A DNA stretch of 59,503 nucleotides from a bacterium (GTDB lineage: Bacteria > Planctomycetota > B15-G4), in contig JAUIEF010000012.1 in assembly GCA_030428785.1 (NCBI GenBank), positions 1 to 59,503 of the forward strand. Direction: 5' to 3'. Below are positions 27,047 to 35,205 of the stretch, one piece after another (positions within the stretch are counted from its first letter, which is position 1; each line of letters opens with the position of its first letter). The notes beneath the pieces are model-generated. The model was not told where the DNA came from and ran no database searches. It was given only the letters and a program-made list of their open reading frames with translations. The position numbers and the translations under genes were made by a program.

Positions 27047-28165
27047 ATGACCTCGCGGACGATCGTCGTCCTCGCCTGCGCCGCGCTCCTCGCGTCGGTC
27101 GCGTGCGCCCGGAGCGGCGGCCGCGCGGAGGTCGCGGGCGAGCCGGTCGTCATCACGCGCGACACCTGCCGCGGCCTCTGGATCCTGCCGCTCGAGTGGA
27201 CGTCGGAGGAGAGCGGCCGCGTGCACGAGCTCGTCGCGGTGTTCGACACGGGCGCGACGACCGCCTACATCGACCCGGACAGCCTCGAGCACGCGAGCGG
27301 CACGCGCGTCGCGACGGGCGAGCGCGTGAGCCTCGAGGGCGTGACCGTCGGCGGCGCCCGCTTCACGCGCTTCCGTCCGCGCGTCCGCGAGCTCGACCAC
27401 CTGGGGCGCGCGCTCGGCCGCCCGTTCGACGTCTTCCTGCCCTTCGACACCTTCGACGACTTCCTGCTCACGCTGGACTACCCGGCGAGCGAGATGCGCA
27501 TCGCGCGCGGCTCGCTCCCGGCGCCCGACGGCGTCGAGGTGTTCTCCGCCGACGGCCGCGACCGCCGGCCGTGGCTCTCCGTCGAGGTCGCCGGCGGTCG
27601 TCGCCGGCTGCTCGTCGACAGCGGGTCCACCGGCACGATCGCGCTCGACCGCGACACGCGCCTCGACTGGGCGGCCGACCCCGTGCCGCTGCGCCTCGCG
27701 CACGGCATGTCCGACAACGAGCTGAGCCCCGTCGGCCGCCTGGCCGACGACCTGACCATCGGGCCGCTCGTGTTCGAGCAGCCCGTCGTGTCGCTGACGC
27801 GCGATACGGAGCTCATCGGCTGGCAGGTCCTGCGCCGGTTCGTCATCACCTTCGACCAGCGGAACGAGCGCCTGCGCATGTCGCCCGCCGGGCCGGGCCC
27901 CGTGCGGCTCGAGCCGCAGCGCGGCACGGGCGCCGTGCTCCAGGTCCGGCCCGAGGGCGCCGAGGTCGTGCGCCTGCTGCCGGGCACGCCGGCGGAGCAC
28001 GCGGGCCTGCGCCCGGGCGACGTCCTCACCCACGCGGACGGCCGCCTCTTCACCGAGCGCGGCTGCGCCGACGACGAGGACGAGCCGGAGCAGGTGACCT
28101 ACACGGTGCTGCGCGACGGCCGCGCCTTCGACGTCACCGTCGACGTCGTGGTGCTCGTGCCGTGA
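27047..28165 (+). CDS. Duplicated aspartic-protease-like protein with PDZ domain
   Basis: A 372-residue exported protein, possibly a lipoprotein (Cys20 after LLASVA, a weak lipobox). It has two retropepsin-like halves, each with an active-site motif: VFDTGATTAYI (Asp67) and LVDSGSTGTIAL (Asp191). Two such halves in one chain could build one pepsin-like active site. Residues 290-360 are a PDZ domain (VVRLLPGTPAEHAGLRPGDVLTHADG), often used to place substrates. Single-half proteins with PDZ are common in bacteria; the visible duplication is less usual. It is convergent with the FG-GAP gene. Confidence 0.82.
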   Translation: MTSRTIVVLACAALLASVACARSGGRAEVAGEPVVITRDTCRGLWILPLEWTSEESGRVHELVAVFDTGATTAYIDPDSLEHASGTRVATGERVSLEGVTVGGARFTRFRPRVRELDHLGRALGRPFDVFLPFDTFDDFLLTLDYPASEMRIARGSLPAPDGVEVFSADGRDRRPWLSVEVAGGRRRLLVDSGSTGTIALDRDTRLDWAADPVPLRLAHGMSDNELSPVGRLADDLTIGPLVFEQPVVSLTRDTELIGWQVLRRFVITFDQRNERLRMSPAGPGPVRLEPQRGTGAVLQVRPEGAEVVRLLPGTPAEHAGLRPGDVLTHADGRLFTERGCADDEDEPEQVTYTVLRDGRAFDVTVDVVVLVP

Positions 28166-28210
28166 GGCTCGACACACGCGTGCGGACCACACCGTGTCGC
28201 GCCGTTCACA

Positions 28211-30799
28211 TCAACGCAGCGCGTCGAGCGCGGCGTACTCCGGATCGACGTCGCCATCCCGGTCGAGCAGGGTCCGCCACCGGTCCAGCAGCGCCGTCCC
28301 GGCGCCCTCCGCCTCGTCCGACGTGAGCGCTGCGCCCGTCCGCGTGTCGCCCTCGGCGCTCGCCGAGCGCCCGCGGCCGAGAGTGCCCTCCGCGGCGGCG
28401 CGCGCCTCGGCGAGCAGTCGTTTCGCCTCGGTGCGGTCGCCCCGCCTCCACGCGAGGTAGCCGCCGAGGTAGCGGCTCGGGACGTCCCGCGCGTTCGTCC
28501 GGCGGGCGTCCGCGAAGTGCACGGCAGCGGCCTCGTCGTCGCCCGCGAGGAGGTCGGCGAAGCCCAGGTGGAGCACGGGGCCGCTCTCCTCGCCGTTGAT
28601 CTCGTGCGCCCGTTCGAACGCTTCGCGGGCCGCGACCACGTCGTCGAGCGCGGCATCGCCGCCCGGCAGTCGCAGCTTGCCCAGCTGCATCCACGCGCGG
28701 TTGCTCCGCGGATGCACCCGCACGAGTAGCTCGAAGACGTCGAGCGCCTCCCGCTCGCGCCCCAGCTCGAGGAGGCAATTGCCAAGGTAGTAGGTCGCGT
28801 CGTCGTGCCCGGGCCACAGGGCGAGCGCCTCGCGGTACCGGCTCACCGCGGCGTCGATGTCGCCGGCGATGCGCAGATCGGAGGCCTCGCCCTGCAGGTC
28901 GTGGAAACGCCGTCGCAGGCCCGGGTCGCTCGGCGGGTCGCCCGCGGACGCGGTCCACGCGGCGACGAGGCCGGGCAGCCACTCGGTCGACGGCTCGTGC
29001 CCGCGCGTCCAGGTCACGAGGTGGTCGCGCGGCAGGTCGCGGATCGTCTCCGTCACACCGTCGGGCCAGGTCACGCGGAGTTCGGCGACCGACATCGCGG
29101 CCCCCAGGCCGAAGACCTCCTCGCCCACGGCGTGCTGCGAGAGGTAGCTGCCCTGGCTGCCCGTCCAGCGCACCTGCCGACGTACGGTCGCGCCGCTCGT
29201 ACCCGCGTCGTCGTCCGTCACGACCTCCAGCACAGCGCCCAGCGCGAAGGTGTTGCCCGTCGGTTGCCGCAGCCGCACGACGAGCCGTCCCACGTCGACA
29301 GGAGTGTCGTTGCGCAGCAGCCGGGGCGCGTCGCCGTGCAGCATGACGACGAGGTCCGGGTCGCCGTCGAGCTCGAGGTCGAAGCTCGCGGAGCCGCGCC
29401 CGACGGCCTCCTCGGCCATGGCCTCTCCCGCGTAGGCGCCCAGCTGGAAGAACCCGCGTTCGGGGCCGCCGTTCCAGTACAGGTGGTCCGGCTGCGGGCC
29501 GAGCCGCGCGCGGTCCTCCCGCAGCGGGATCGTGTGCCCGTTCACGACGTGCAGGTCCAGCCGGCCGTCGCCGTCGAGGTCGAGCAGCGTCGCGCCCCAG
29601 CCCACGAACGGCAGCGCCACATGCCCGAGGCCGTGCCGGTCGGCGTCGTCCATGAAGAGGACGTCGGCGGTCTGGCGCCCGGCGGTCTCCGCGGCCAGGT
29701 TCACGTAGAGCGCGTTCTCCTGGCCCACCCAGTGGGTGATGAAGAGGTCCGGGTCGAGGTCGCCGTCGACGTCGCCGAGCGCCATGCCCATGGCGCCGCG
29801 ATAGTCCCCCACGAGCGCGCGCGTCGTGAGGTCCTCGAACCGCCCGTCGCCGCGGTTGACGAAGAGCGCGTTGTCAGAGACGTCGTTGGCGACATAGAGA
29901 TCGGGGAGACCGTCGCCCGTCACGTCGGTGATGATCGCCCCCAGACTGCGGCCGCCCGGGTTGTGCACGCCGGCGGACTCCGCCTCGTCCGTGAAGCGCC
30001 CCGTCCCGTCGTTCAGGAGCAGCAGGTTGCGCTCCGCTTCGAAAACCGACGGGTTGATGAGCGCGGGGATGTCCAACCCGAACTGCTGCGTGAGCCGTCC
30101 TGGGTCGGCGCGGTCCGCGTCGAACCTCACGTAGCCGCAGACGTAGACGTCGACGTCGTCGTCCTCGTCGACGTCGCCCACCGCGAGGCCCGTCCAGAAG
30201 CCCTCGTGCTCGAGCAGTCCGGCCTCTTCGCTCACGTCGCGGAAGCGCCCCGCGCCGTCGTTCTCCAGCAGGCGGCACGCGCCGTACATCGAGACGAGCA
30301 GGTCGAGGTCGCCGTCACCCTCGCGGTCGAGGAACGCCGCACCGTAGCCGAGGCCGACGAGCCCCGCGCCGGCGGCCTCCGTGACGTCCTCGAAGCGACC
30401 GCCCCCACGGTTGCGGAACAGACGGCACGCCGCCTCGGGGCCCGGCGCCGGCAGGTCGAGCGGGTGGGCCTGCACGAGGAAGATGTCCGTGAGACCGTCC
30501 CCGTCCACGTCGCCCAGCGCGACGCCGGGTCCCATGTCCTCGGGCAGGACGTTGGAGCGCGGGTAGGGGAAGTGCCGGAACGCGAGCCCCGCGTCCTCCG
30601 CCACCTCCACGAGCCGCACCGTCGGGACGTCCTCCGGGAGGTTGCGGCGCAGCGTGTCGGTGAGCCCCTCGCTGCGCTCGCCGGGGACGTATGTCTCCGG
30701 CTCGTCGGCGAGCACCACCCAGGCCGTCACCGACGTGAGCAGGACGACGGCCACGACGAGCGAGCGCCGTGTGCGGCGCCGCGCAAGGATGGAGACCAT
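28211..30799 (-). CDS. FG-GAP/VCBS, ASPIC-UnbV and TPR protein
   Basis: An 862-residue exported protein anchored by an N-terminal helix (about 14-31). Residues 65-480 are FG-GAP/VCBS repeats with repeated calcium-binding-like motifs (GDVDGDGLTDIFLV, DREGDGDLDLLVS, DVDGDLDPDLFI), a beta-propeller. Residues 497-590 are an ASPIC/UnbV domain (LGAVLEVVT, SQGSYLSQHAVGEEVFGLG, VTWPDGVTETI). Residues 635-790 are TPRs. It starts 4 bases after the stop of the multiheme cytochrome gene, so the two form an operon; this pairing suggests an extracytoplasmic electron-transfer or enzyme complex. Confidence 0.88.
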   Translation of the reverse strand: MVSILARRRTRRSLVVAVVLLTSVTAWVVLADEPETYVPGERSEGLTDTLRRNLPEDVPTVRLVEVAEDAGLAFRHFPYPRSNVLPEDMGPGVALGDVDGDGLTDIFLVQAHPLDLPAPGPEAACRLFRNRGGGRFEDVTEAAGAGLVGLGYGAAFLDREGDGDLDLLVSMYGACRLLENDGAGRFRDVSEEAGLLEHEGFWTGLAVGDVDEDDDVDVYVCGYVRFDADRADPGRLTQQFGLDIPALINPSVFEAERNLLLLNDGTGRFTDEAESAGVHNPGGRSLGAIITDVTGDGLPDLYVANDVSDNALFVNRGDGRFEDLTTRALVGDYRGAMGMALGDVDGDLDPDLFITHWVGQENALYVNLAAETAGRQTADVLFMDDADRHGLGHVALPFVGWGATLLDLDGDGRLDLHVVNGHTIPLREDRARLGPQPDHLYWNGGPERGFFQLGAYAGEAMAEEAVGRGSASFDLELDGDPDLVVMLHGDAPRLLRNDTPVDVGRLVVRLRQPTGNTFALGAVLEVVTDDDAGTSGATVRRQVRWTGSQGSYLSQHAVGEEVFGLGAAMSVAELRVTWPDGVTETIRDLPRDHLVTWTRGHEPSTEWLPGLVAAWTASAGDPPSDPGLRRRFHDLQGEASDLRIAGDIDAAVSRYREALALWPGHDDATYYLGNCLLELGREREALDVFELLVRVHPRSNRAWMQLGKLRLPGGDAALDDVVAAREAFERAHEINGEESGPVLHLGFADLLAGDDEAAAVHFADARRTNARDVPSRYLGGYLAWRRGDRTEAKRLLAEARAAAEGTLGRGRSASAEGDTRTGAALTSDEAEGAGTALLDRWRTLLDRDGDVDPEYAALDALR

Positions 30800-30803
30800 G
30801 GGA

Positions 30804-32984
30804 TCAGTGGCCTCCGTCGTCCGGGGAGGGTCGGGCGTGCTGGCCGGGCGGCCCGTCGGAGCGCGGCCCCGGCGCGACGGCGCCGGTGCGCTTCTCGGGC
30901 AGCACCTCGATCGTCGTCTCCGCGGTGGAGATGGTCGTCACGGGCGCCGTGAGGCCGCTGTCCTCTCCGAACGCGAAGTCGAGCAGGTACTGGTCGAACT
31001 TGCGGTAGTTGAGCGCCGCTTCCACGGTGAGCCGTCCGGCGACGTCCGCGGGCAGCGACACGAGCTCGCTCTCCACGCGCGGCAGGTCCTCGACCTCGCC
31101 CTCGGCGGTGCCCGGGCACGGGAAGTCGAAGGACGCGACCTCACCGGCGCCCGGGAAGAGCGCGCGCTTGAACCGCACGCCGACCATCTCCCACAGGTTG
31201 TGCCGGTCGATGAGGTTTCCATACCGGTCGACGGGCTCCGCCTTGAACATGTACGCGCCCGGCTCGATGAACGAGCGCTCGTCACGGTGCCCGGTGTGGA
31301 ACACGACGGCGCCGGCCTCGTCCGTGACGGTGATCTCGATCCAGGCCTGGATGATGTCGAGCGGCCCGGTGGGGAAGTCGTGGCCCACCTTGTTGTTGCC
31401 GATGTGCACGCGCAGCGGGACCGTGTCACCGGCGGCCACCTGCTTGGGCGCGTCGACCTGGATGGGTACGGCCGGGCCCTCGGTCCAGCGGTCCGCGATC
31501 TCGGGCACGTCGTACTCGCCGCGGAGCCACTGCTCGGTGAGCGCCACGTGCTCCTCGGCGCCCGGGAGGTCGTGCAGCAGCGGGAGGTATTGGTTGGCGC
31601 CCAGGAACCGGTGGCTGCGGTGCTTGCCGTCGTCCGGGGTGCGGTTCCAGTCGGCCTCGTCCCCGCTCGCCGGGTCGGTCGAGTCCTGGAGCGGCATGTG
31701 GCACTCGCGGCACTCGATCGTTCGCGTCGGATCCGCCTCGTCGTGCCAGCGGCTCGCCTTCCAGTTGTCGAACTGGTTCTGCAGCTGCACCCAGCCCACG
31801 CGGTTCACGGACTCGTCGATGAACTGCTTGTGGCAGGCCGCGCAGAACTCCGGCGTCTTGAACATCCGTCGGCTCAGCGCGTCGACGTGCTGGTCGGGGT
31901 AGGTGCGAATGAGGAAGTCGCTGAGCAGCTTGGGGAGCGCGCCGTCGAGTCCCTCATAGACGTACCGCGGCGGTTGGACGATGACGTAGTTGGCGTTGCC
32001 CTGGACGTCGGTCTCCTCGATGGCGTGGCACGAGAGGCAGCTGATGCCCTCGTGGTGTCCCGGTCGCGCGGTGAGCTCCTCGCCGCCGATGCGCTTGGCG
32101 CCGGCGAAGAGGCTGATGGGGTCGTGGCAGCCGCCACAGTATCGCGTGCTCTCCGGCCCGTTCTGTTCCGCCATGACGCCCTGGATCGCCTGGAAGCCCA
32201 CGTCCATCGCGGCGTAGCGGTGCGCGCTCGGCAGCCACTCCTCCCAGATCTGCTCATGACAGCCGGCGGTGCCGCAGCCGGAGCTGCCCGCCAACGAGCG
32301 CTCGTCGAACGCGCCGCCGGTGTCCGTGCGCGCGAGGCTCGGCGCGAACGGTCCGGCCTCTGGGTCCATCGTGTAGTCCGCGGGGAACGCGTTCTCGAAG
32401 CGCATGGGCGGCACCGCGATGCAGAGCGCGCCGGTGAGGCCCAGGGCGACGACCGAGGCGAGCAGCGCGTGACGGCCGTGACCGCGCGCGCGTACGAGGA
32501 GCGCGGCGGCTTCCGGCTGCTCGCGACGCCGGCGCTCCACGAGCAGGACCGCCGCGAGGTGCGGCACGAGGAACAGCACGAGTCCCACGGTCGTCACGAT
32601 GTGCACGAGCCGCCACGTCTCGCTGCGACGCACGTCGAACAACCCGTCCCACGTGAGGACGACGCCCGACAGGAGGCATACCACGGCCATGCCGCCGGCG
32701 ACCCAGCCCGTGAACTTGCCGTGCGTGAGCGGGTAGTCCCAGTAGTCGCGCACGTGCCGCACCATGTAGACGACGAAGGGCGGCAGGAGCAGGACGCCGA
32801 GGAGCGTGTGCACGAGGACGGCGTGCTGGTTGAACACGCTCGTCGGCAGGAGCAGAACGGCGAGACCGGTGAGCGTGAGGAAGAGCGTCTGGCCGCTGAC
32901 CCAGCGGGCCAGCGGGGAGGCCCAGCCCGCGAGGCGCTGTGCGCGCCAGTCGCGACCGGGACGGGCGGGGTCGGGGGACGCCAT
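30804..32984 (-). CDS. Membrane multiheme cytochrome c
   Basis: A 726-residue protein. The first 200 residues hold about five transmembrane helices with His residues placed as in cytochrome b561-like domains (HTLLGVLLLPPFVVYMVRH, HIVTTVGLVLFLVPHLAAVLL). The extracytoplasmic part has four CxxCH haem sites (YCGGCH near 281, CLSCH near 314, CAACH near 379, CRECH near 424) and a CGTAGCH near 236 that would be a CX4CH variant. A beta-rich C-terminal domain follows. The design is that of quinol-linked electron transfer through the membrane. A palindromic operator precedes the gene, and the FG-GAP gene follows it by 4 bases. Confidence 0.87.
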   Translation of the reverse strand: MASPDPARPGRDWRAQRLAGWASPLARWVSGQTLFLTLTGLAVLLLPTSVFNQHAVLVHTLLGVLLLPPFVVYMVRHVRDYWDYPLTHGKFTGWVAGGMAVVCLLSGVVLTWDGLFDVRRSETWRLVHIVTTVGLVLFLVPHLAAVLLVERRRREQPEAAALLVRARGHGRHALLASVVALGLTGALCIAVPPMRFENAFPADYTMDPEAGPFAPSLARTDTGGAFDERSLAGSSGCGTAGCHEQIWEEWLPSAHRYAAMDVGFQAIQGVMAEQNGPESTRYCGGCHDPISLFAGAKRIGGEELTARPGHHEGISCLSCHAIEETDVQGNANYVIVQPPRYVYEGLDGALPKLLSDFLIRTYPDQHVDALSRRMFKTPEFCAACHKQFIDESVNRVGWVQLQNQFDNWKASRWHDEADPTRTIECRECHMPLQDSTDPASGDEADWNRTPDDGKHRSHRFLGANQYLPLLHDLPGAEEHVALTEQWLRGEYDVPEIADRWTEGPAVPIQVDAPKQVAAGDTVPLRVHIGNNKVGHDFPTGPLDIIQAWIEITVTDEAGAVVFHTGHRDERSFIEPGAYMFKAEPVDRYGNLIDRHNLWEMVGVRFKRALFPGAGEVASFDFPCPGTAEGEVEDLPRVESELVSLPADVAGRLTVEAALNYRKFDQYLLDFAFGEDSGLTAPVTTISTAETTIEVLPEKRTGAVAPGPRSDGPPGQHARPSPDDGGH

Positions 32985-33011
32985 GGGGACCGCCTCGTGA
33001 CGGGGTGGGAG

Positions 33012-33037
33012 ATCTATATGCTGATAAGTCTATCAGC
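33012..33037 (-). promoter_or_regulatory. Palindromic operator and -10 of the cytochrome operon
   Basis: GCTGATA (33020-33026) and TATCAGC (33031-33037) are perfect 7-base inverted arms with a 4-base centre. On the minus strand it is followed at once by TATAGAT (33018-33012), a good -10, 28 bases before the ATG at 32984. This AT-rich island stands out against the GC-rich surroundings. A dimeric regulator bound here would block RNA polymerase. The regulator is not identifiable. Confidence 0.75.
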
Positions 33038-33060
33038 TGATGGATCGCCCGTGCGTCATG

Positions 33061-33096
33061 GGGTCCCGGCGGACCCTGCGGCCTGCGGCCTGCGGC
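33061..33096 (-). terminator. Hairpin and tandem heptamers after the secreted hydrolase gene
   Basis: GGGTCC and GGACCC (33061-33066, 33071-33076) form a 6-base stem with a 4-base loop, 40 bases beyond the stop of the minus-strand gene ending at 33116. Three tandem CTGCGGC units (33076-33096) lie between. There is no T-tract. Confidence 0.35.
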
Positions 33097-33115
33097 CCCG
33101 CGGCCCGGCCTCTGC

Positions 33116-34783
33116 CTACGGCACCTGCGCCGTGAGCCCGTTCGACGCCGCGTACCCGAACGGTCCCACCGGGTCCGGGATCCAGAACTGGAAGTAGAGG
33201 TCGAGCCCGCTCGGCAGGCCCGGCGGCCAGTAGGTGGAGACCTGCGCCTGGCCGAAGCCGTCGACGGTCGCGGCGTTCATGATGATGACGTCCGGGCTCG
33301 GCACGAGGATGCCGCCGAGCAGCGGCGCGCCCGCCACCGAGAAGCCGCCGATCGCGACGACCGGCGAGGCCGGGTTCGCCGACGAGAGCGAGAGCGTCAC
33401 GTAGTCCCCGTCGACGAGCAGGCCGGAGCCCTCGAGCTTCGGCGGCCCGCGCGAGCCGGGCAGCGCGCCGCCCACGTCGACCCAGCTCTCGTCCGGGATC
33501 TCCGCCTCGAGGATCGCCATCTGCTGCGCGACCCAGGCGACCATGTCGTCCTGCTGCATCTCGAGGATCTCGGCGGGCGTCTGCGTCGCCGGATCGCCGA
33601 AGAGCGGGATCGCCGAGACGCCGGCCGCCTGCGCGAACGCCTCCTCGCCCGTGATGACGAGGTGCACGGGCGCGCCCGGGTGCAGGTTGCGCCACGCGTA
33701 GCCGCTCCACGCCGGGTGGAAGTTCGTGTCGTCGATGGAGCCGATGACCTGGCCCTCCGTGCCCTGGCCCTCGAAGCAGAACGGGAAGGTCGGGTCGCAC
33801 GGGTCCGGCGACTTCTCGTAGCTGTCGACGACGGACTCCTCGCCGTACGCGAGGTACACGGGGAGGTCGAGGTTCGCGTTGCGGTCCTCGTACCACATGG
33901 GCGACGCGCCGAGCTGCTCCACGGGGTCGATGTCGCCGAGCGCGGTCGCGGCGATCTCGCTGTCGCCGTTCATGCCGAAGTGCGGCGTCGGCGGCTCGAG
34001 CGTGCCGTCGAAGACCGGCCACCACGTGACGCCCTTCTCGAGCACGGCCATCGCCGGTCGCGACGGCTCCGCGTACTGCCCGCCCAGCCCGACGAACGGC
34101 GCCTCGTGCCGACGGTCGGGTCCGAGCGTCGCCCACATGAGGACCATCGCGCCCGCGCTCGTGCCGTGCACCGCGATGCGCCGGTGGTCGAGCAGCGCCA
34201 TCTTCTGGTCGAGCTCCGTGTTGCTCGTCGTGCCGTCCTGCCGCGCCTTGTAGCGGACGTGCTGCAGGAGCATGACGACGTCCTTCTCGGGCATGTGGTA
34301 GTCGAGCGACTCGTAGGGCGCGATGCCCTGCGCCGCGAGGTCCGGCGGGACGTAGCCCGGCGGGTGGAACAGCCCGTGCCCGGGGATGCCGGCGGGCGCG
34401 CCGCAGTACGTGAACCACAGCGGGTCCGTGTTCTCGATGGACGGCGTCGCGCGCGCCGAGATCACGGCGATGCCCTGCTCGAGGAACTTGGAGAGGAAGG
34501 AGCCCTCGACGAGGTACGGCGTGTCCTCGGAGCGGCGGTAGCCGTTGTAGCGGAGGTGCACGAGGACCGGCCAGCCGCCCTCGGGCATGACGTGCGGCGC
34601 CGGCGGCAGGTAGAGCCGGTACGTGTGCAGGCAGTGCGCGTCGAACGGCGGCACGACGTAGATCCACGGCGTCGCGTTCTCCGGCAGGTAGACGGTCTGC
34701 GCGGAGGTCGGCGGCGCGGCGGCCAGGTGCACGGCGAGTGCGAGGAGCAGGGCCCGCAGAGGGAGGCGCGGGGCGGTCGTCAT
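33116..34783 (-). CDS. Secreted alpha/beta-hydrolase-like protein with shared C-terminal domain
   Basis: A 555-residue protein with a signal peptide (cleavage near TSAQ, residue 29). The hydrolase part has WPVLVHLRY, a canonical nucleophile elbow VHGTSAGAMVLMW, a MPEKDVVMLLQHVRY segment and GVTWWPVF. It is a paralogue of the protein at 10496-11983, which has GTSAA in place of GTSAG. Candidate acid and His residues lie in the WYEDRNANLDLPVYLAYGEES and NFHPAWSG regions. Residues 434-555 are the shared C-terminal domain (WVDVGGALPG to ASNGLTAQVP). The ATG at 34783 has GGAGAG upstream. The substrate is unknown; esterase or depolymerase activity is inferred from the fold. Confidence 0.78.
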   Translation of the reverse strand: MTTAPRLPLRALLLALAVHLAAAPPTSAQTVYLPENATPWIYVVPPFDAHCLHTYRLYLPPAPHVMPEGGWPVLVHLRYNGYRRSEDTPYLVEGSFLSKFLEQGIAVISARATPSIENTDPLWFTYCGAPAGIPGHGLFHPPGYVPPDLAAQGIAPYESLDYHMPEKDVVMLLQHVRYKARQDGTTSNTELDQKMALLDHRRIAVHGTSAGAMVLMWATLGPDRRHEAPFVGLGGQYAEPSRPAMAVLEKGVTWWPVFDGTLEPPTPHFGMNGDSEIAATALGDIDPVEQLGASPMWYEDRNANLDLPVYLAYGEESVVDSYEKSPDPCDPTFPFCFEGQGTEGQVIGSIDDTNFHPAWSGYAWRNLHPGAPVHLVITGEEAFAQAAGVSAIPLFGDPATQTPAEILEMQQDDMVAWVAQQMAILEAEIPDESWVDVGGALPGSRGPPKLEGSGLLVDGDYVTLSLSSANPASPVVAIGGFSVAGAPLLGGILVPSPDVIIMNAATVDGFGQAQVSTYWPPGLPSGLDLYFQFWIPDPVGPFGYAASNGLTAQVP

Positions 34784-35205
34784 CGGGTGTCTCTCCAGCG
34801 GCGCGGGTGCGCCGCCCTGCCACGCGCGCACGGACGGCGTCCGCGCGCTCGGTGCGGAGCCGTCGCGCGGGGACACGCGCGGCTCGCGGAGGCCGCGCCG
34901 TCCGGACGGACGTCGGGCCCCCTGGTGGGCAGGGTGGTCATCGAGGTGGTCTCCAGGCTCGTCGGGAGTCCTCGTCCGCCGCACCCCTCGAGGCGGCGGC
35001 CGGGGCTCGTCACCGGATTCCGGCCGCGGACGGTCGCTCGTCCGCCGCCGGTCGGGATCCGGGTCCGACACCCGAACGCTAGTCCACGATCGGGGGGTGG
35101 TCAAAAAACCGGATCGCTACCATGGCCGCCGCGCAACGGCGCACACGCCGCGCCCGCGCGACGTCGCGCACGCCCCGAGACGCCCCGACCCCACGCCGGA
35201 CGACC
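34784..35205. other. 422-base divergent intergenic region
   Basis: This lies between the minus-strand secreted hydrolase gene and cinA. I see no gene. It holds an A6 tract (35103-35108) and a -10-like TACCAT (35118-35123) before cinA. An in-frame ATG at 35122 overlaps that element and is not used as the start. No -10 for the hydrolase gene stands out. Confidence 0.5.
35118..35123 (+). promoter_or_regulatory. Candidate -10 element of cinA
   Basis: GCTACCATGG matches the element before the sigma-factor gene at 57632. An A6 tract (35103-35108) sits just upstream. It is 82 bases before the chosen cinA start. Confidence 0.4.

Noticed and set aside
28170..28199. CGACAC/GTGTCG inverted repeat between convergent genes as terminator
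   Set aside because: The stem is only 6 bases with an 18-base loop and no T-tract, within what chance allows in this composition.
33076..33096. Three CTGCGGC units as a mobile-element border
   Set aside because: No transposase, target-site duplication or matching copy is visible; simple tandem expansion explains it.
35090..35123. A6 tract as a leftward intrinsic terminator
   Set aside because: No stable stem precedes the T6 when read on the minus strand, and no minus-strand gene ends there.
35122..35205. Earlier ATG for cinA at 35122
   Set aside because: The ATG lies within the TACCAT -10-like element and would add an Arg/Thr-rich extension unlike CinA proteins.
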